A stretch of 64,000 nt of DNA from Pseudisothecium myosuroides (lineage: Eukaryota; Streptophyta; Bryopsida; Hypnales; Lembophyllaceae): contig OX637288.1 in assembly GCA_951799445.1 (NCBI GenBank), positions 34,017,288 to 34,081,287 of the forward strand, in the 5' to 3' direction. The stretch's first letter is position 1. Each line of letters begins with the position of its first letter. The notes beneath the pieces are model-generated. The model was not told where the DNA came from. It ran no database searches and saw nothing but the letters and a program-made list of their open reading frames with translations. Below, piece by piece: positions 24,088-35,823 of this stretch. A program made the position numbers and the translations under genes.

Positions 24088-24941
24088 TCCCTAAATGTCC
24101 AAGGCAACAAATTCTGGCATCAACAAAACTTTAAAGTTAAATAAAATCTTACCAAATTATTATTTTTAGGTATTAAATTGTTTTAATTCTTTTTGAATGC
24201 TATTTTTAGCATCAAAAATCTGATTTTGAAAATGATTTATTATTATTTTTCTATATAAGATTTAGAGCAATGCAAATCTTAATTTTCAAGTGTTGAGGGC
24301 TTTTGGAAATTAATGAGCTTCAAATAAACTAGAACTTGGGGAAAAAATCACATTAGAAATTCATTTAATAAAATTATAGAGCAAATTTTGAAAAGCCGTA
24401 AATTGATTGGAGTTATGTATATTATGCTCTTTAACCTCATATTTTTTTTGGTGATTAGTTTTGTAGTTTTGACATATGAAAAGAGGATTGAAAGACTTCA
24501 AATCTCTTTTATAGCTTTAGCACCATCATGATCAAACATTGTAATCTTTCAATCCATAAGTGGTATTGTTGTCAATGTTTTCTTTTCCCTTATGATCTCT
24601 AACATGTCTAAACTAAATAGTGAAATTGGGTTGCCTTCACCAAAGAAGTTACCTCATAACTCACTGCTTGTCCAGATGGAGGCACATGCCATTCTCTAAA
24701 CCTGAGCCATGAACTAGTACAGCAACCCATGCAATACACATGGTTATTACATTACTGCATCTTCTAGTGTAAAATGTCAAGAAATTAGTGTGGGGCAACC
24801 TAATTTCACTACTTAGTGTAGTTTAAATTTATAAGGTTAGAATTCAAATTTTTTTGATAAAACTTACCAAAATGTTATTGCTTTTTGTTCAATTTTGAGC
24901 AAATTCCAAGAAGCTCAAAAAAGGCCTTGGGCATTTAGGGG
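24088..24941. mobile_element. TTAA-flanked MITE, family C, copy 2 (inverted), with nested MITE
   Basis: It is the reverse complement of the 2513-3146 element, starting TCCCTAAATGTCCAAGGC and ending GGGCATTTAGGGG. TTAA is present on the left (24084-24087); the right flank has decayed to CCTTA. The middle is interrupted by the element at 24611-24819. Confidence 0.75.
24611..24819. mobile_element. nested MITE with TA duplication
   Basis: The ends are AACTAAATAGTGAAATTGGG and the mirror of CACTAAGTAGTGAAATTAGG. Comparison with the uninterrupted family C copy places the insertion at a TA (or CTA), which would fit Tc1/mariner or PIF/Harbinger-type MITEs. Confidence 0.6.
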
Positions 24942-27141
24942 CCTTACAGTAAAACAAACTTAGATAGATTGAAGTCTTCTTCAAATTTCAGAGGCCATGT
25001 GACTTTGTTGAAGGTTGACGAGGTTGACAAAAGTTGGAGAAAAGAGGTACAATAAACGGTAGCATGTGAAGTATTACTCGAAACAATTTTCAAAGGTAGA
25101 GTTGACAAGCAACGAAGGCCGTAGAGTACAGTACGGCTGCTCAACGTGTCCAAAATCAAGCAAACAACAATTAAAATACTCTATTCAACAAAAAATCAAT
25201 TTGACCAGTATCAAAGATTTTTTCTCAAATGAGTCTCCCCAAAAGTCACACGAAGCACTTGGAGAAGTGCATTAGCTCTTGAAATTCAAAGACCAACTCT
25301 TGACTCCTCCCAAATTCAGGCGGGTCGAGGATTCCCAAAGAGGACACGAATTGCCTGACTGTTGTCTTCCAAACTTTTCATAACTACAAAAGTTTTGACA
25401 TTGTGTTTGCTTGAACTTTTGTGAAAAAAGAGACATGCAGGAGAATCACAGTTGTTGCAACGACAAGAGAAGATAAGTGAGTTCCAAACGGAGAAGAATG
25501 CAAAACTTACTTGCAGCTCTCCCATTGAGAATGGGATGCCTTTTTCAGGTTGCTGCAATTGAATGTTGAAGACACAATTAATGAAAATCGGCAAGGAAAT
25601 TAAATGGTCCAGGAAACTCACTTATTGCTGAGCAAGAAACGGCAAAGGAAATTTGGGTTTTGCCGCTTTGGCGTGTGGGAGACTGAGAGCTGGCCAGCAA
25701 AAAAGGCGAGCAGACTTGTCTCTTTGTCAACACCCTTTGGTCTTTCCTTGCCTTTGGATACGTGTCATCCCCAGCACGATCGTCAAATCCAGGGTCAAAA
25801 GCAATGGTAAGCGTGATAGCTTACGCTCCAATATGTACGTCACCCTGGTACAGTAGAAGACGTCTGTTTGAGAAGTAGTTTTTGCATACTCACCGTCCGA
25901 AAAAGGATCGTGGCAAGCATGCTTGGTGACAGAATCACTCAGTCGCCTTGCGAGAACATGATAGTACCCATGGCTTTTGTCATATTCTGTACTGTACAGT
26001 AGAATCTCTTCAATGTAAAAACTAGCTACACATGTGCATAACTAAAATATTGCAGTGGTACTGTCAACTCTTAGTACACGCATCTTCTCATGTTAGTCCT
26101 CAGTCCAGACAATGAAAATTCCAGAAAGAAGATGTAAATTTGCAACATTTCTGAATCAATTTGCAATAAGCTCCAAATAAGAGAATCAATGGAGTTTCTA
26201 ACATCTGCAGATCTATTGCCATGCACAAAAGTATCATTCAACCTCAAATATTTCGAAATCTATCCTTCTTGATTGACCTAAGTTAAGAGCTTAGAATGAG
26301 AAGAAGAATTGTGTTTATAATCCCTTTGTACTTGCCAGTACCACCTGAACACAGGTCTTGGCATTATGCAAGCCTAAGCCATCAAATTTCCAGACAAGAT
26401 TCTCTATACGGATGGAGTCCTTTTTCAGTAGAGTTTTTCACAGCAACTTGGCAGGTGAGCAGAAAGAGAAGTGATTCCATGACTCCTATTCCTGCATATA
26501 CTCTAGAGCTTTCGTCGTTCAGTAGTAGAACGGGTGGTTAAGCATGTGCTATAACTAAGGGTTTAAGGAGGTTTATGAGTATGGAATCTCCGGAATCCAA
26601 GGGCCCAACGAAAGGTTCACACATCCATGCGGGTAACAAAGCTGATGCAAGCATCAGGTGGGGTTGTGCGGACAGAAAATAGAATAAAAAAAAAGGAGAA
26701 GACGAGCAGGGTTGCGTGATGACTTACGACTCGGTCACGTGGAGCATGGGCGAGGTGCCCAAGCATGATCTGTTGAAACCTTTAGTAACAGTACCTAGGA
26801 TCTTAGTCAGGAAGAAACTATCAGTCTACGTCCTGAATGAACTTCCTGAGATTTTTTTTTATAAAACCTTGTTTCCTACTCCGATTTGGTATTCATGTTT
26901 CAGTTCTAATTCTATCTCCAAGTCTTTCCCAAGTACGTGCTCTTTGGGAGCTAGCTTGATTCTTTCTCTCTTCCTCTTGGAATCAGTTGAATTCGTGTAT
27001 GCAGTTCACTCTCTTGATCGATCCGTCTAGACAAAACTTTAGTAGCAATAGTTTGATTGACGCAATTTTGTTGCAGTTGATCGAGACTTGGAATACACTT
27101 TATTTGAAAGGCAGCAGATTCTTTACCTGAACTATCCTTAC
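24942..27141. other. intergenic region, no confident gene
   Basis: There is a possible short spliced minus-strand transcript near 25.5-25.75 kb (GTGAGT and GTAAGT donors, TTGCAG acceptor), but its translation matches nothing I know. A CAGTAGAATCTCT run preceded by TA near 25996 recalls the pogo-like terminus without a visible partner. An acceptor before 27077 may begin the exon of the peptide gene. Confidence 0.35.
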
Positions 27142-27627
27142 ATGTTGAGCGAGATGAGAGCTCACAGAAAACTCTTGTTCAACTTTGTGATTGCCATGAG
27201 TTTGATAACTCTATTATCACTACCTGGAGTAAGAGCAAATGAGAGCAAGGCTCACTTCAGCAACTTCGAGACCCGCTTCGAGGTCAGTATTTTCCGATCC
27301 AAAGAATTGAACGAACTCTTTTCTTACACCATGCTCTGCTTTGCTGATCGAAATGGCCATACCGAAAGCTAGATGATCAAATTGTCTTGCATTTTGAGCT
27401 TGATTTTCTGATTCTTAGTGCTGTTGCAGATTGAGAGCAGTAGTTTGCAACTAGGATGGAAGTCACGTCGTCTCTTACAAGAGCGGCCTTCACCAAGAGG
27501 TTTTCCACCTCCAGATGGCAATGCTCTTGTTCACGACCCTCGAGATCGAGAGAGAACACCACCGAACAAGAGACCTCGGGTACCTGATGATCCTCCCCCC
27601 TTGAAGATTCCTCCTCCACACCCGTAG
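27142..27627 (+). CDS. small secreted proline-rich peptide precursor
   Basis: Two coding exons, 27142-27282 and 27430-27627, join in frame (112 residues). The N-terminus is a typical signal peptide: charged MRAHRK, then the hydrophobic core LLFNFVIAMSLITLLSLPG, then a likely cut after VRA. The mature part is basic and rich in Pro and Arg, with KSRR and DRER dibasic sites and the tail RVPDDPPPLKIPPPHP. This layout is that of plant peptide-hormone precursors. The RVPxxPxPL spacing recalls the CLE box, but the family's Gly and His are absent, so I do not assign a family. A second in-frame ATG at 27154 could be the start; a 5' UTR exon from 27077 is likely. Confidence 0.55.
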
Positions 27628-28310
27628 GCTGTTGTCACAGTTGAAGTCGCTTTGTACAGTTTTAGTGATATTTTATTGTGCATGGCTGAGTGTTAGTACA
27701 TTTGCAAGTGGCCCGGTGCAGCGTGGAGCTAAGTTTTCATTTGATGGAGACCCTTGCTACTTAGATACGATGAGCCAACTACAAATAATATCCTAGTTAC
27801 AGAGATTTTTTAAACATTTCGACCTTCTATTTCGGCATCAGGTATCAAGGAGTTGAGTGAGGAATACGTGATAACAATGGAATGTTCAGCGAGTGAAGAT
27901 TTTGGTACAATTTTGCTAGAAAACATTTAAAGGAGGAAGGAGGTGACTTGTATATATATACTGTTTTCCAATTTTGCAAGGGTTGGTGGATTTACTACTC
28001 GATTCGTTGTAACAGTCAATCAGTTCTGTGATGTGTTTAATGTCAATTTTGCTTTAATTACAGCTTTTGTGTGAAGCTCACACGAAGCAGTAACACCTAC
28101 TTCACTCACTTTGGTTCTCCTGAAGGATGTGTGTGCACAGTCGGAAACTCTTCAGGTAAAACATCTTGACAACTGCCTGGTGTCCGAAGGATTGACAATG
28201 ACATACTTTGAATGAGTGACTGGTGTGTTACAGTCAATGATAAGATAAGAAGACAAGTGTGCAAGATATTCCAGGATCTTATTCTAGAGAAGGTCATACA
28301 GAAGGTCATT
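27628..28310. other. 3' flank of the peptide gene, no other gene
   Basis: No coding content is recognised. A short TATATATA run occurs near 27955. Confidence 0.45.
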
Positions 28311-28314
28311 TTAA

Positions 28315-28873
28315 TTCCTAAAGGACCAAGGCACATTTTGGGCAGAAATTGTGAAAAACTGCCACTTTCTAGGGCAATGAGAAAAAAATGATAGCAAAAG
28401 TTTTTTTTTCAAAATTCAACTGCAAAAATTTGTATTAGACTATAATGGGAATGTGTGGGAAAAATTTCAAAACTTTAGACCACATAGATTGAAAGATTAT
28501 AACATTTGAAGTTAGAAGAAAAAGTTTTTTTCCAACCTTGCTCGACAAGGCCAACACACTTTAACTACTCCTAGAGTGAGATTTTTACATTACACATGGT
28601 TTTTTCTTTTACATTTGCATCTTTTATCATGTAAGTTACCTACCTACCAAATTTCAAAAGTGTAAGAAGAATTTTGCACATGCTACCAGCAAAGTTCAAG
28701 GCAACATAACTTTTGATCGAGGCACCCAATAGGGAAAAAATGATATTTGCTCTTAGGAGGTACATGTTCACACCTTGTGTCAAAATTTTGTGAACATCTA
28801 CCCAAAATTGACATTGTAGGAACCTACTCAAGATTTCTCAAGTAAGTTGAATGGAAACTTGGTCCTTTAGGGA
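28315..28873. mobile_element. TTAA-type MITE, family B, copy 1
   Basis: It begins TTCCTAAAGGACCAAGGCAC after TTAA (28311-28314) and ends TTGGTCCTTTAGGGA before TCAA. The start, with its 'ttttgggcag' run, resembles the element at 56755-58009. It is non-coding. Confidence 0.7.
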
Positions 28874-31800
28874 TCAAAGAAGTCTGAATGCAATCCATCG
28901 ACACTAAATGTAAATGTTGTCATATGTGAGTTCTTTATGTAAGGGCTTCATTGCCAGAACTAAGGATTTGAACTCCCCCTTTCCTCAGCCAATCCATTGT
29001 TTTGTAAAGCAATTTGTGCATTATTTCAATTGTAAACTCCAAAATATTACATTGGAGATGTAAAGGTGAAAGTATCACTAGAAGATAGAGTTTGTATGTG
29101 CACATAGAACACAACACAACATGTACTCAAGAATGAAAGTGTTTCTATTAGAACAAGTCGTTGCAAATCAACAAGCAAAGTCACAATTTGTGAGTCAAGC
29201 ATTCAAGATTCCTTTTGCTGCTTGCCATTGTTCACTAAGCTTAGTCCATATGGGCTGTGCCTTTGCCTTGAAATCAGCCCTCTCAAATTTCCATAAAGCC
29301 TTGGAAGAGGGACCATCTCATTGATTGCAGAAAATGTAGGGCATTGTCAACCTGTGCATTGCCAGCCTTGCATTTTCCAAAAGTTTTCTTCAATTTCTGA
29401 ATGTTTCGAAGCTCCAAATGACTCAAATTTGTTGTCGTTGGAAAGAGAATGGAGTTTCCTACAAGTTGGGATCTTTTATTGAAAACGGATAACTCCATCT
29501 CGAAATGACAATTGAAAATCAGTTTCCTCCACATTTTGATTGTTCTGTCGATGAGGGGTTAATTATGAGGGAAATTGAAACTCATAGTTAACATTTTTTC
29601 AATGGAGCTCAAGCCATTTGGATTACCGAGACAATGTTCAAGGAATGGAGGAGAAAACCATGACTTTGGAATGGCAATCCTCTTTCCTCCCCAAAATTGA
29701 GATGACCCAACTGCAGTTGACAGGCTTCGATCACCCATTGCTTTTAACCATCTAGTGTGGAACGTGGCTATCATTCAAGTCTCTCTCTCTCCTCTTCAAT
29801 TGTGTAAGTTAATGCTCATCTTCTGCTTGTCCACTGAATTCAACTTGGCCATGGAGAGCCAGCTACCAGGCTAGTGTGAGGAAATCATCATACCGAGAGC
29901 AAAAAGCCCCAAGGCCAAAGCGCAGCAAAAAAAGTTCAGGTTGGCCCTGACTGGATAATGAGCACATGGTTCCATGAAACTTGAATCGTATGCAAGCATG
30001 TTCCTTTCAGCCATCGCTATGCAATCCTAAATATGTCCCATGTCCAGAAATTTCGTCACTTGGTAGCAATTTAGCCTTCTAAGCAGGAGATAGATCCAGG
30101 AAATGGAAAACCAAAATTGCACTATAATTCTGCAACTGTATTAACTTAATCAGTAGGGCTAGCAGTTCCCCACAGGACTGACAATCCAATAGCTAGAATG
30201 CTCTGTCATTTCCAGGAGTTAAAAATTAAACAAATAGGTTAAGAATGGAGAAAAACATTGACAAGTGTATGCAACTGAGAAGAATCAAAGAGATGACTGG
30301 TAATCAGTTCAACCATGTTTTGAATATTTGATGTGTCAAAATACAGTTCAGCTTAAATTAGCTTTTACAGGTTGCATGATACCCCAGTTCCGTCGCTGAA
30401 ATAATGATGTCCTCAGATGATTCATTCTTTTGTTTAAAAGAGAAATTCATTGCGAGTAAAATGTGTGAAAATTAAAAAAAATAGGTCAAACACTCAAACC
30501 TAATAAGCACTGCGGTGTATTCGGTCATCATGACAGACGACAGTTTTGGTTCCTGCATTGGAAATGCCATTCAAACTTCACACCACGATGCAGTGCTTGG
30601 TGGTTCAACAGCAAAAACAAATCTGTCACAAGTGCGTATGCTTTGCAAGCACCATGACCATTCATTCGTACAAGGCAAAATGCAGGTACCTGCAAACAGA
30701 AATTCAACGTTTTCAACAATCCAGGAAATGTTGTACAGGGAACAGATATCAATACACCCAGTGAAGATGTCAGTTGGGCAAGGTTATTGTCTGCAATTCT
30801 GCAGCAACAAATCTAGACACTACCAAGGGTAGCAAAGCATAACTTTGATAAAAAATGTCAAAATTTTGTTAAATCTTTCTAATCCAAGTCCTAATGTCAA
30901 ACATTTGGCAATGATTATCCATTTATATTCTAGATATATTTGGGCAACCCTTTTGGGCAGACCCATTGTTGTAGCTCATCCTACCTCAGGGTTTCCACTC
31001 TTGCCATGACAACTTTGTCTCCCATGAAACCATCAAAAGCTTCAGAAGAAAATGCTTACATCATGGTGAGAAGAGTTCCGGCCTTTATGCATGTCAGCTG
31101 CTTGCCTGTGTGTGATGGACAATGGGTTAAGACAGTGCAAAAGACATGTCCACAGGCGAGCTCTTGAGAGAATCTTTTAGGGTTGGGCATAGCATATGGA
31201 AGAAAAAAGTATCAAACTTTGAATGCTCTTTGGTACCCCTCAACAACTATTGCATCATGATGCCTGATTTTGTACTGCAGATGATGCGATGATAGGGCAA
31301 AAGAAAAGGTTTTGGAGGTACAGTACCAACAACTAATTGCGACTTGTTGCAAAACTGACCTTTACAAATTTTCATCTACTCATGAGACAGAAGTTGACTT
31401 TGGGTACATTTATTTTCAGTACTTTAAAAATTCATAATTTAGTCATATGGTGTTAAAAGCATTTAGAAAACCCAACAGAAAATAAACAACTTAATAATAG
31501 GAGCCATGCTCAAATACTTTATTTAGACAATTCGAGGTGCAGTTACCTTATCAGGCCTGTAAATACAGGTACCAAAAGCAATCTCCCTGAGAAGCATAAT
31601 AGCATTTTTACACCTAATTCCTGAAGGACAAACACTGAACCCAATATCAATATGAGTACAGTACCACATGGGGCTCATGCTTCTAGTACTTAAAAGACAA
31701 GAAAAAGCAACAGGCGTGGCGAAAGACCATGACCTTCAACATTTGTATCCACATTCGAAGCTACCATGAAATCTAAGGCCAAAGTAACTGATAAGTAGAT

Positions 31801-32514
31801 TTCTAACAAAACATGACAAAAATCAAAAGAGTACGGCATGTCAGAAAGTACATGGCTGTCCTGCAAAGCGACAGTAGTACATTACCTGGAATGGAGCAAA
31901 AGGTTTTTGGGCGAAGATACTAAAGCACACAAGCTTTCAAACTCTGTACTCTCTTGCTCAAGAACAAATGTAATCTCTTGCTTCCAGTCACCAAAGGACA
32001 GTCAGATTTTCATTTCTTCTCGCATCCTTCAAGGACTACCTTTCACATATTTGCACTAACCTAGAAGGATTTGAAACTCTATTTTAACCACCACCACCCC
32101 CCCCCACCCACCCACCCACCACCTAAAAAAGAACTCTAGCACTCACAGATCAATCAGCGTCATTAAGTTGTTGAACAATTTGAGATTGACCCCAGGGTCA
32201 GCACCCTCACTTGGACACAATTAGAGGACAACTCCATTATCTGCCCTCTTGACGCACATTCTCTCTACCGGATATAATACAGTGCTCTGCTTTAGAATAA
32301 TACAGCATACTAGTTTGCTACAGCATGTCAGAATAGCTCACCATTAGCCACAGGAAACAATGGAGCAGGAAAAAAAAATGGCACATAATCTCGAATGTTT
32401 TCAAAGGAGAATACCGCCATTCCAGAGGGAGAAGCTCTAAACGACCACAGTATGCCCGAGAAACATGCTTGCAGGACAGATCCTCATATGGCCAACCTGT
32501 GCTAAAAAAGCTTG
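28874..32514. other. long intergenic stretch without a confident gene
   Basis: Frames of up to about 105 codons occur on both strands but overlap each other, lack familiar motifs and do not join through good splice sites. A C/A-rich simple repeat (CCCACCCACC) lies at about 32089-32122. The right end probably holds the 3' UTR of the CPBP protease gene. Confidence 0.5.
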
Positions 32515-34990
32515 TCATCTTAAAAGGTCCAAGAATACAAAACCGTTCCATAAACTATGCAACAGCATAGAGGCCAGCAAGTTGCGTGACCTGACAAACA
32601 CTATGCCCATGACTAATCCTAGGAAAGTAAGAGGGAGCATGCGCTGGAGACTAAAATGCGCCAGGGCAAATGCAATAGCACTCACAATGATAGAGCCCCA
32701 CACAGGCAAATACCGAGTGAGGGATGGCAGGAGGAAGCCTCGGAACATGACCTCTTCCCAAATGGGCGCACACACGGAGACCACCACAGCATACAAGAGG
32801 GTTGCAATGGGGTCCCTTGCCATGATGGATTGCTCAACAAGGGATGAGTTGAAGGGGGTTGGGAACGGTAGAATGTCAAGGTTCAGCTGCGAGAGCCTGT
32901 TCACAAGTGGGAACATGAGGCAACCCAGGCAGGCCTCCACGTACCATGTGCCCTTCCATGACACAGGAAACCACTCTCCAGGAAGAGGATGGAACCGTGA
33001 CAGGCATCTATATAAAATCCCAAGTCCCACAGTCCCTTCCGCAATGTCTGTTACGAGACTGTAAAGTGCTTGTCCTCTGTAGGTCAGGCTCTGCTTGCTG
33101 AAACCCGCCGCCTGCGCTGCAATGGGTATTATCCAAGACCCTACCAACCAGAACGCTGCGAACCACAGAAACATGACCTGCAAAAGACACCCCCCAGCGA
33201 CGGTTCCATAACAAGGTTAGGTGCTTGAAACACAAAATAATGGTTTCTACATTCAGAGTACGGGACAGAGCTATTCTATTTAGTGTCTCTGATACACTAT
33301 TCTTTGGTTTAATGCTACCATGTATTAGTGGACCTATTGATGAACACCATTTACTGACCTTTGGATCTAATGCTGGCTACTTGTTGCTCGAGTGACTAAT
33401 CAATCAAGATATTTTCGATGGTGTTTCAAAGTACACAATTCAACAAAAAAGATTCATGTACTCTATGGTACTCTATTTTGCGTTACATTAAATCATGCAT
33501 GACACCAAACAGAGTGAACGGTGTAGTGACCTGAGCATTTTACATCACCTCAAATATAAAGGCATAGGAAACAAATGGATGCACTCCATGAAAAAAAAAT
33601 TATCTGATCAATACTGTCAACCCCTAAAGGACCGAGATTTCATGGTTTTAAAACGGCCAATTTGCTTCAGCATATTTGTGAAAATAATAGATGAAGTCAA
33701 ATTTTATATCACCAGAACAAGTAATTTACGAATAGAAATGTAAACTAATGATTCCAAAAGAAATGCACAAGGTGATTATCATACCTGAAAAATTGTCTGA
33801 CCCGTCCAAGGAACCGTCCAAGGCTTTTCCTCGCGAGAGAGACCAAAAATCACCCTCGCCCAATCCAACTGGTACAACAATCAATCTATTAGCCCTCAAA
33901 GGACATTAGGACTCAGTCTTTAATATGACCAATTCAATTAATAATATAGTGAAAAACATAACTCAGAACGGACCAAACTCTGTAACACCAGAATCAGTGA
34001 AGAGCTTTGCACATGTTGGTAAAAAATAAATAAAATAAATCGAAAGAAAATCTCCACCTGACCTACTCAATATTGCTAAAAAACACATGAGGCCCAATTG
34101 GACCATTTGGTCCTTTAGGTGTTAGTTTCTTCCCCCTAGCACTAACTTAGAGCTCTTTTAAATGTTCCAGAACAACACAATCCGCCCATGAGAATTTACG
34201 TGCCTCTAAACAGAACTAGTGGTATTGACTCGAAGCTTGAACCCTAACCCTATCTTTCAAGCAAGCATTCTTACCAATCCATGCACTGTGAACAAGCAGA
34301 TTATTAATGCCAGTGTGCACATAAATGCAAAAGCATCAGACATAAAACGAGTAAAAATAGATGATGAAGTTCTTTCCAACTATCTCTAAACAGGAGAGAA
34401 CTGAACGTCAAGAATTCATGGCCTGAGAGGTCAAGAATTTGGGTTTAAGGGCAAAATTCAAGCCAGTGGAAGAAAGACGGAAACAAGCCTTCCACAGCCG
34501 GAGCACCTAGAATGCAATGCAAGGTTTCGAAGAAGGCAACGAATTAGGGTTTAAGGGCAAAATTCAAGCCAGTGGAAGAGAGAGTGAAACTAACCTTCCA
34601 CAGTCGGAGCACCCACGATGCAATGGAAGGTTGCGAAGAAGGAGGAAGTGATTCCGTTGCATCACCTGCATCACTACTACTACTACTTCTACTGCTGCTA
34701 CTATCATCCTGGTCCTCAATAAAAGAATCCTCCTCGCCAGCCTGTGAATGCTCGTATGCTCTACACCTTGCCCTATTTGCAGGCTCCCGCCAGTGACATA
34801 TCCGAGGAGCATTTCCGAACACCTGACCCTCTCTCTGAATCGCAAATTCAGCAACCCCCTTTGATCGTGGGAATTGCGCAGATTTGACCGCAAATCTCCG
34901 TCCCGAGATTGTCAACGGGGTGGTCGTTCGTCTGATGGAAAGCTCCTGCCACTCGGGTGTGATTTTCCCAAGATTCAGAAGAGCCTCCAT
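32515..34990 (-). CDS. CPBP (CAAX-like/ABI) family intramembrane protease, probably plastid-targeted
   Basis: Three exons, 34595-34990, 33785-33868 and 32515-33177, join in phase 0 at GT-AG introns (380 residues). The first exon has a long Ser/Arg/Thr-rich, acid-poor start that looks like a transit peptide, followed by a Ser/Asp stretch (DDSSSSRSSSSSD). The C-terminal membrane part carries the family signatures: EEVMFRG (Glu301, Glu302, Arg306), FALAH (His334) and HSLWNG (His367, Asn371), on about six hydrophobic helices. Such proteins are intramembrane endopeptidases or related membrane scaffolds; several plant members are in chloroplasts. Substrate is unknown. Its 5' end faces GatC 834 bp away. 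Intron 1 contains a small MITE. Confidence 0.9.
33621..33745. mobile_element. fragment of family D TTAA-type MITE
   Basis: It starts CCCCTAAAGGACCGAGATTT after TCAA and matches the corresponding end of the 48315-48509 copy (read in reverse), then loses similarity. It lies in CPBP intron 2. Confidence 0.45.
33893..34121. mobile_element. family D TTAA-type MITE in CPBP intron 1
   Basis: The element is 229 bp, from CCCTCAAAGGACATTAGG to GGTCCTTTAGGTG. It is flanked by TTAG on both sides (33889-33892, 34122-34125). The interior is similar to the copies in REV3 introns. Confidence 0.65.
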
Positions 34991-35823
34991 AGCTGCTACT
35001 GCTGCTGTGGCAAGCCTGCTTCCACTACGAACCTCAGTAAAGAGAATGAAATTCCAAAGAGAATTGCGGAAGAAACCAACATTCCATGTCCCAACCCATC
35101 ATCCCTCGAAGTGAAAACACGGCCAAATGCAACAACAAATGCAGCTAATGAAAGAGATTCAGCTGCTCAAACTGCGCCTTTCCCACTTCGCAACATGCTC
35201 GCAAGCTGACTACGCTTGGATTGGCAGGAAACTTGCGCGGATTTCGTCCTATTTCTTATCATGTTGCCCGCTCTATGAACTTGTGCTTGTTTGCATATGT
35301 GTTAAGCTTAGCTTGACATAACCTAGACCACAGGTGAAGCCGCACGCTGTAGCCATGTGGCAGCCTAATCTAAGAAGTCGAAACAAAAAACATCATCTAC
35401 GGTTTTGGATGAAAACTCATGAGGCTACTGTACTTACTGTAGTACTACTGTATCTTTTGTGGGACCTGCTCGCCCGGGTTGTGAATCTTTAGCTCATCAG
35501 CGATTGATTTTGTTGTGCAATTTCTGCAGTCTTGTGAATTTCGACGTACATTGAAGGTGTGTAATCCACCGACCCTAGCTCCGTCTTACATTTCTGAGAC
35601 TAGCTCTCACCTGATGTTTCTTGTAATTTGACAGAGAATTGGAATAATTGCCAGAATTTGTGTGTAAAGTTAGCGTGGCGGAAATGGTTAGCAAAGCACA
35701 AGATTTCCGGGATTAGGGTGCGTGTAATTTTCAGCTCTAGAGAGATTTTGTGCTGTTTCTCAGTATTAGGGTTTCATTGACAGGGTTGGATTCTAGTCTG
35801 CTGTTGCAGGGAAGGTGAGGGCG
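34991..35823. promoter_or_regulatory. shared intergenic region between divergent CPBP and GatC genes
   Basis: Start codons of the two genes face away from each other across 834 bp, so this interval must hold both promoters and 5' UTRs. It also contains CT- and GCTGCT-rich sequence near 34990-35020. No TATA box is assigned. Confidence 0.5.

Noticed and set aside
25316..25621. Minus-strand 101-codon frame as a possible first exon of the TrpRS
   Set aside because: Its translation has none of the TrpRS N-terminal features, and the splice signals inside it define only a 42-bp exon without known content.
30515..30832. 105-codon plus-strand frame
   Set aside because: No motif, no splice partner and overlapping frames on the other strand. 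Treated as chance.
33621..34121. A single TTAA-type element enclosing exon 2 of the CPBP gene
   Set aside because: Comparison with the REV3 intron copies shows a complete element at 33893-34121 and a separate fragment at 33621, so the exon is not inside an element.
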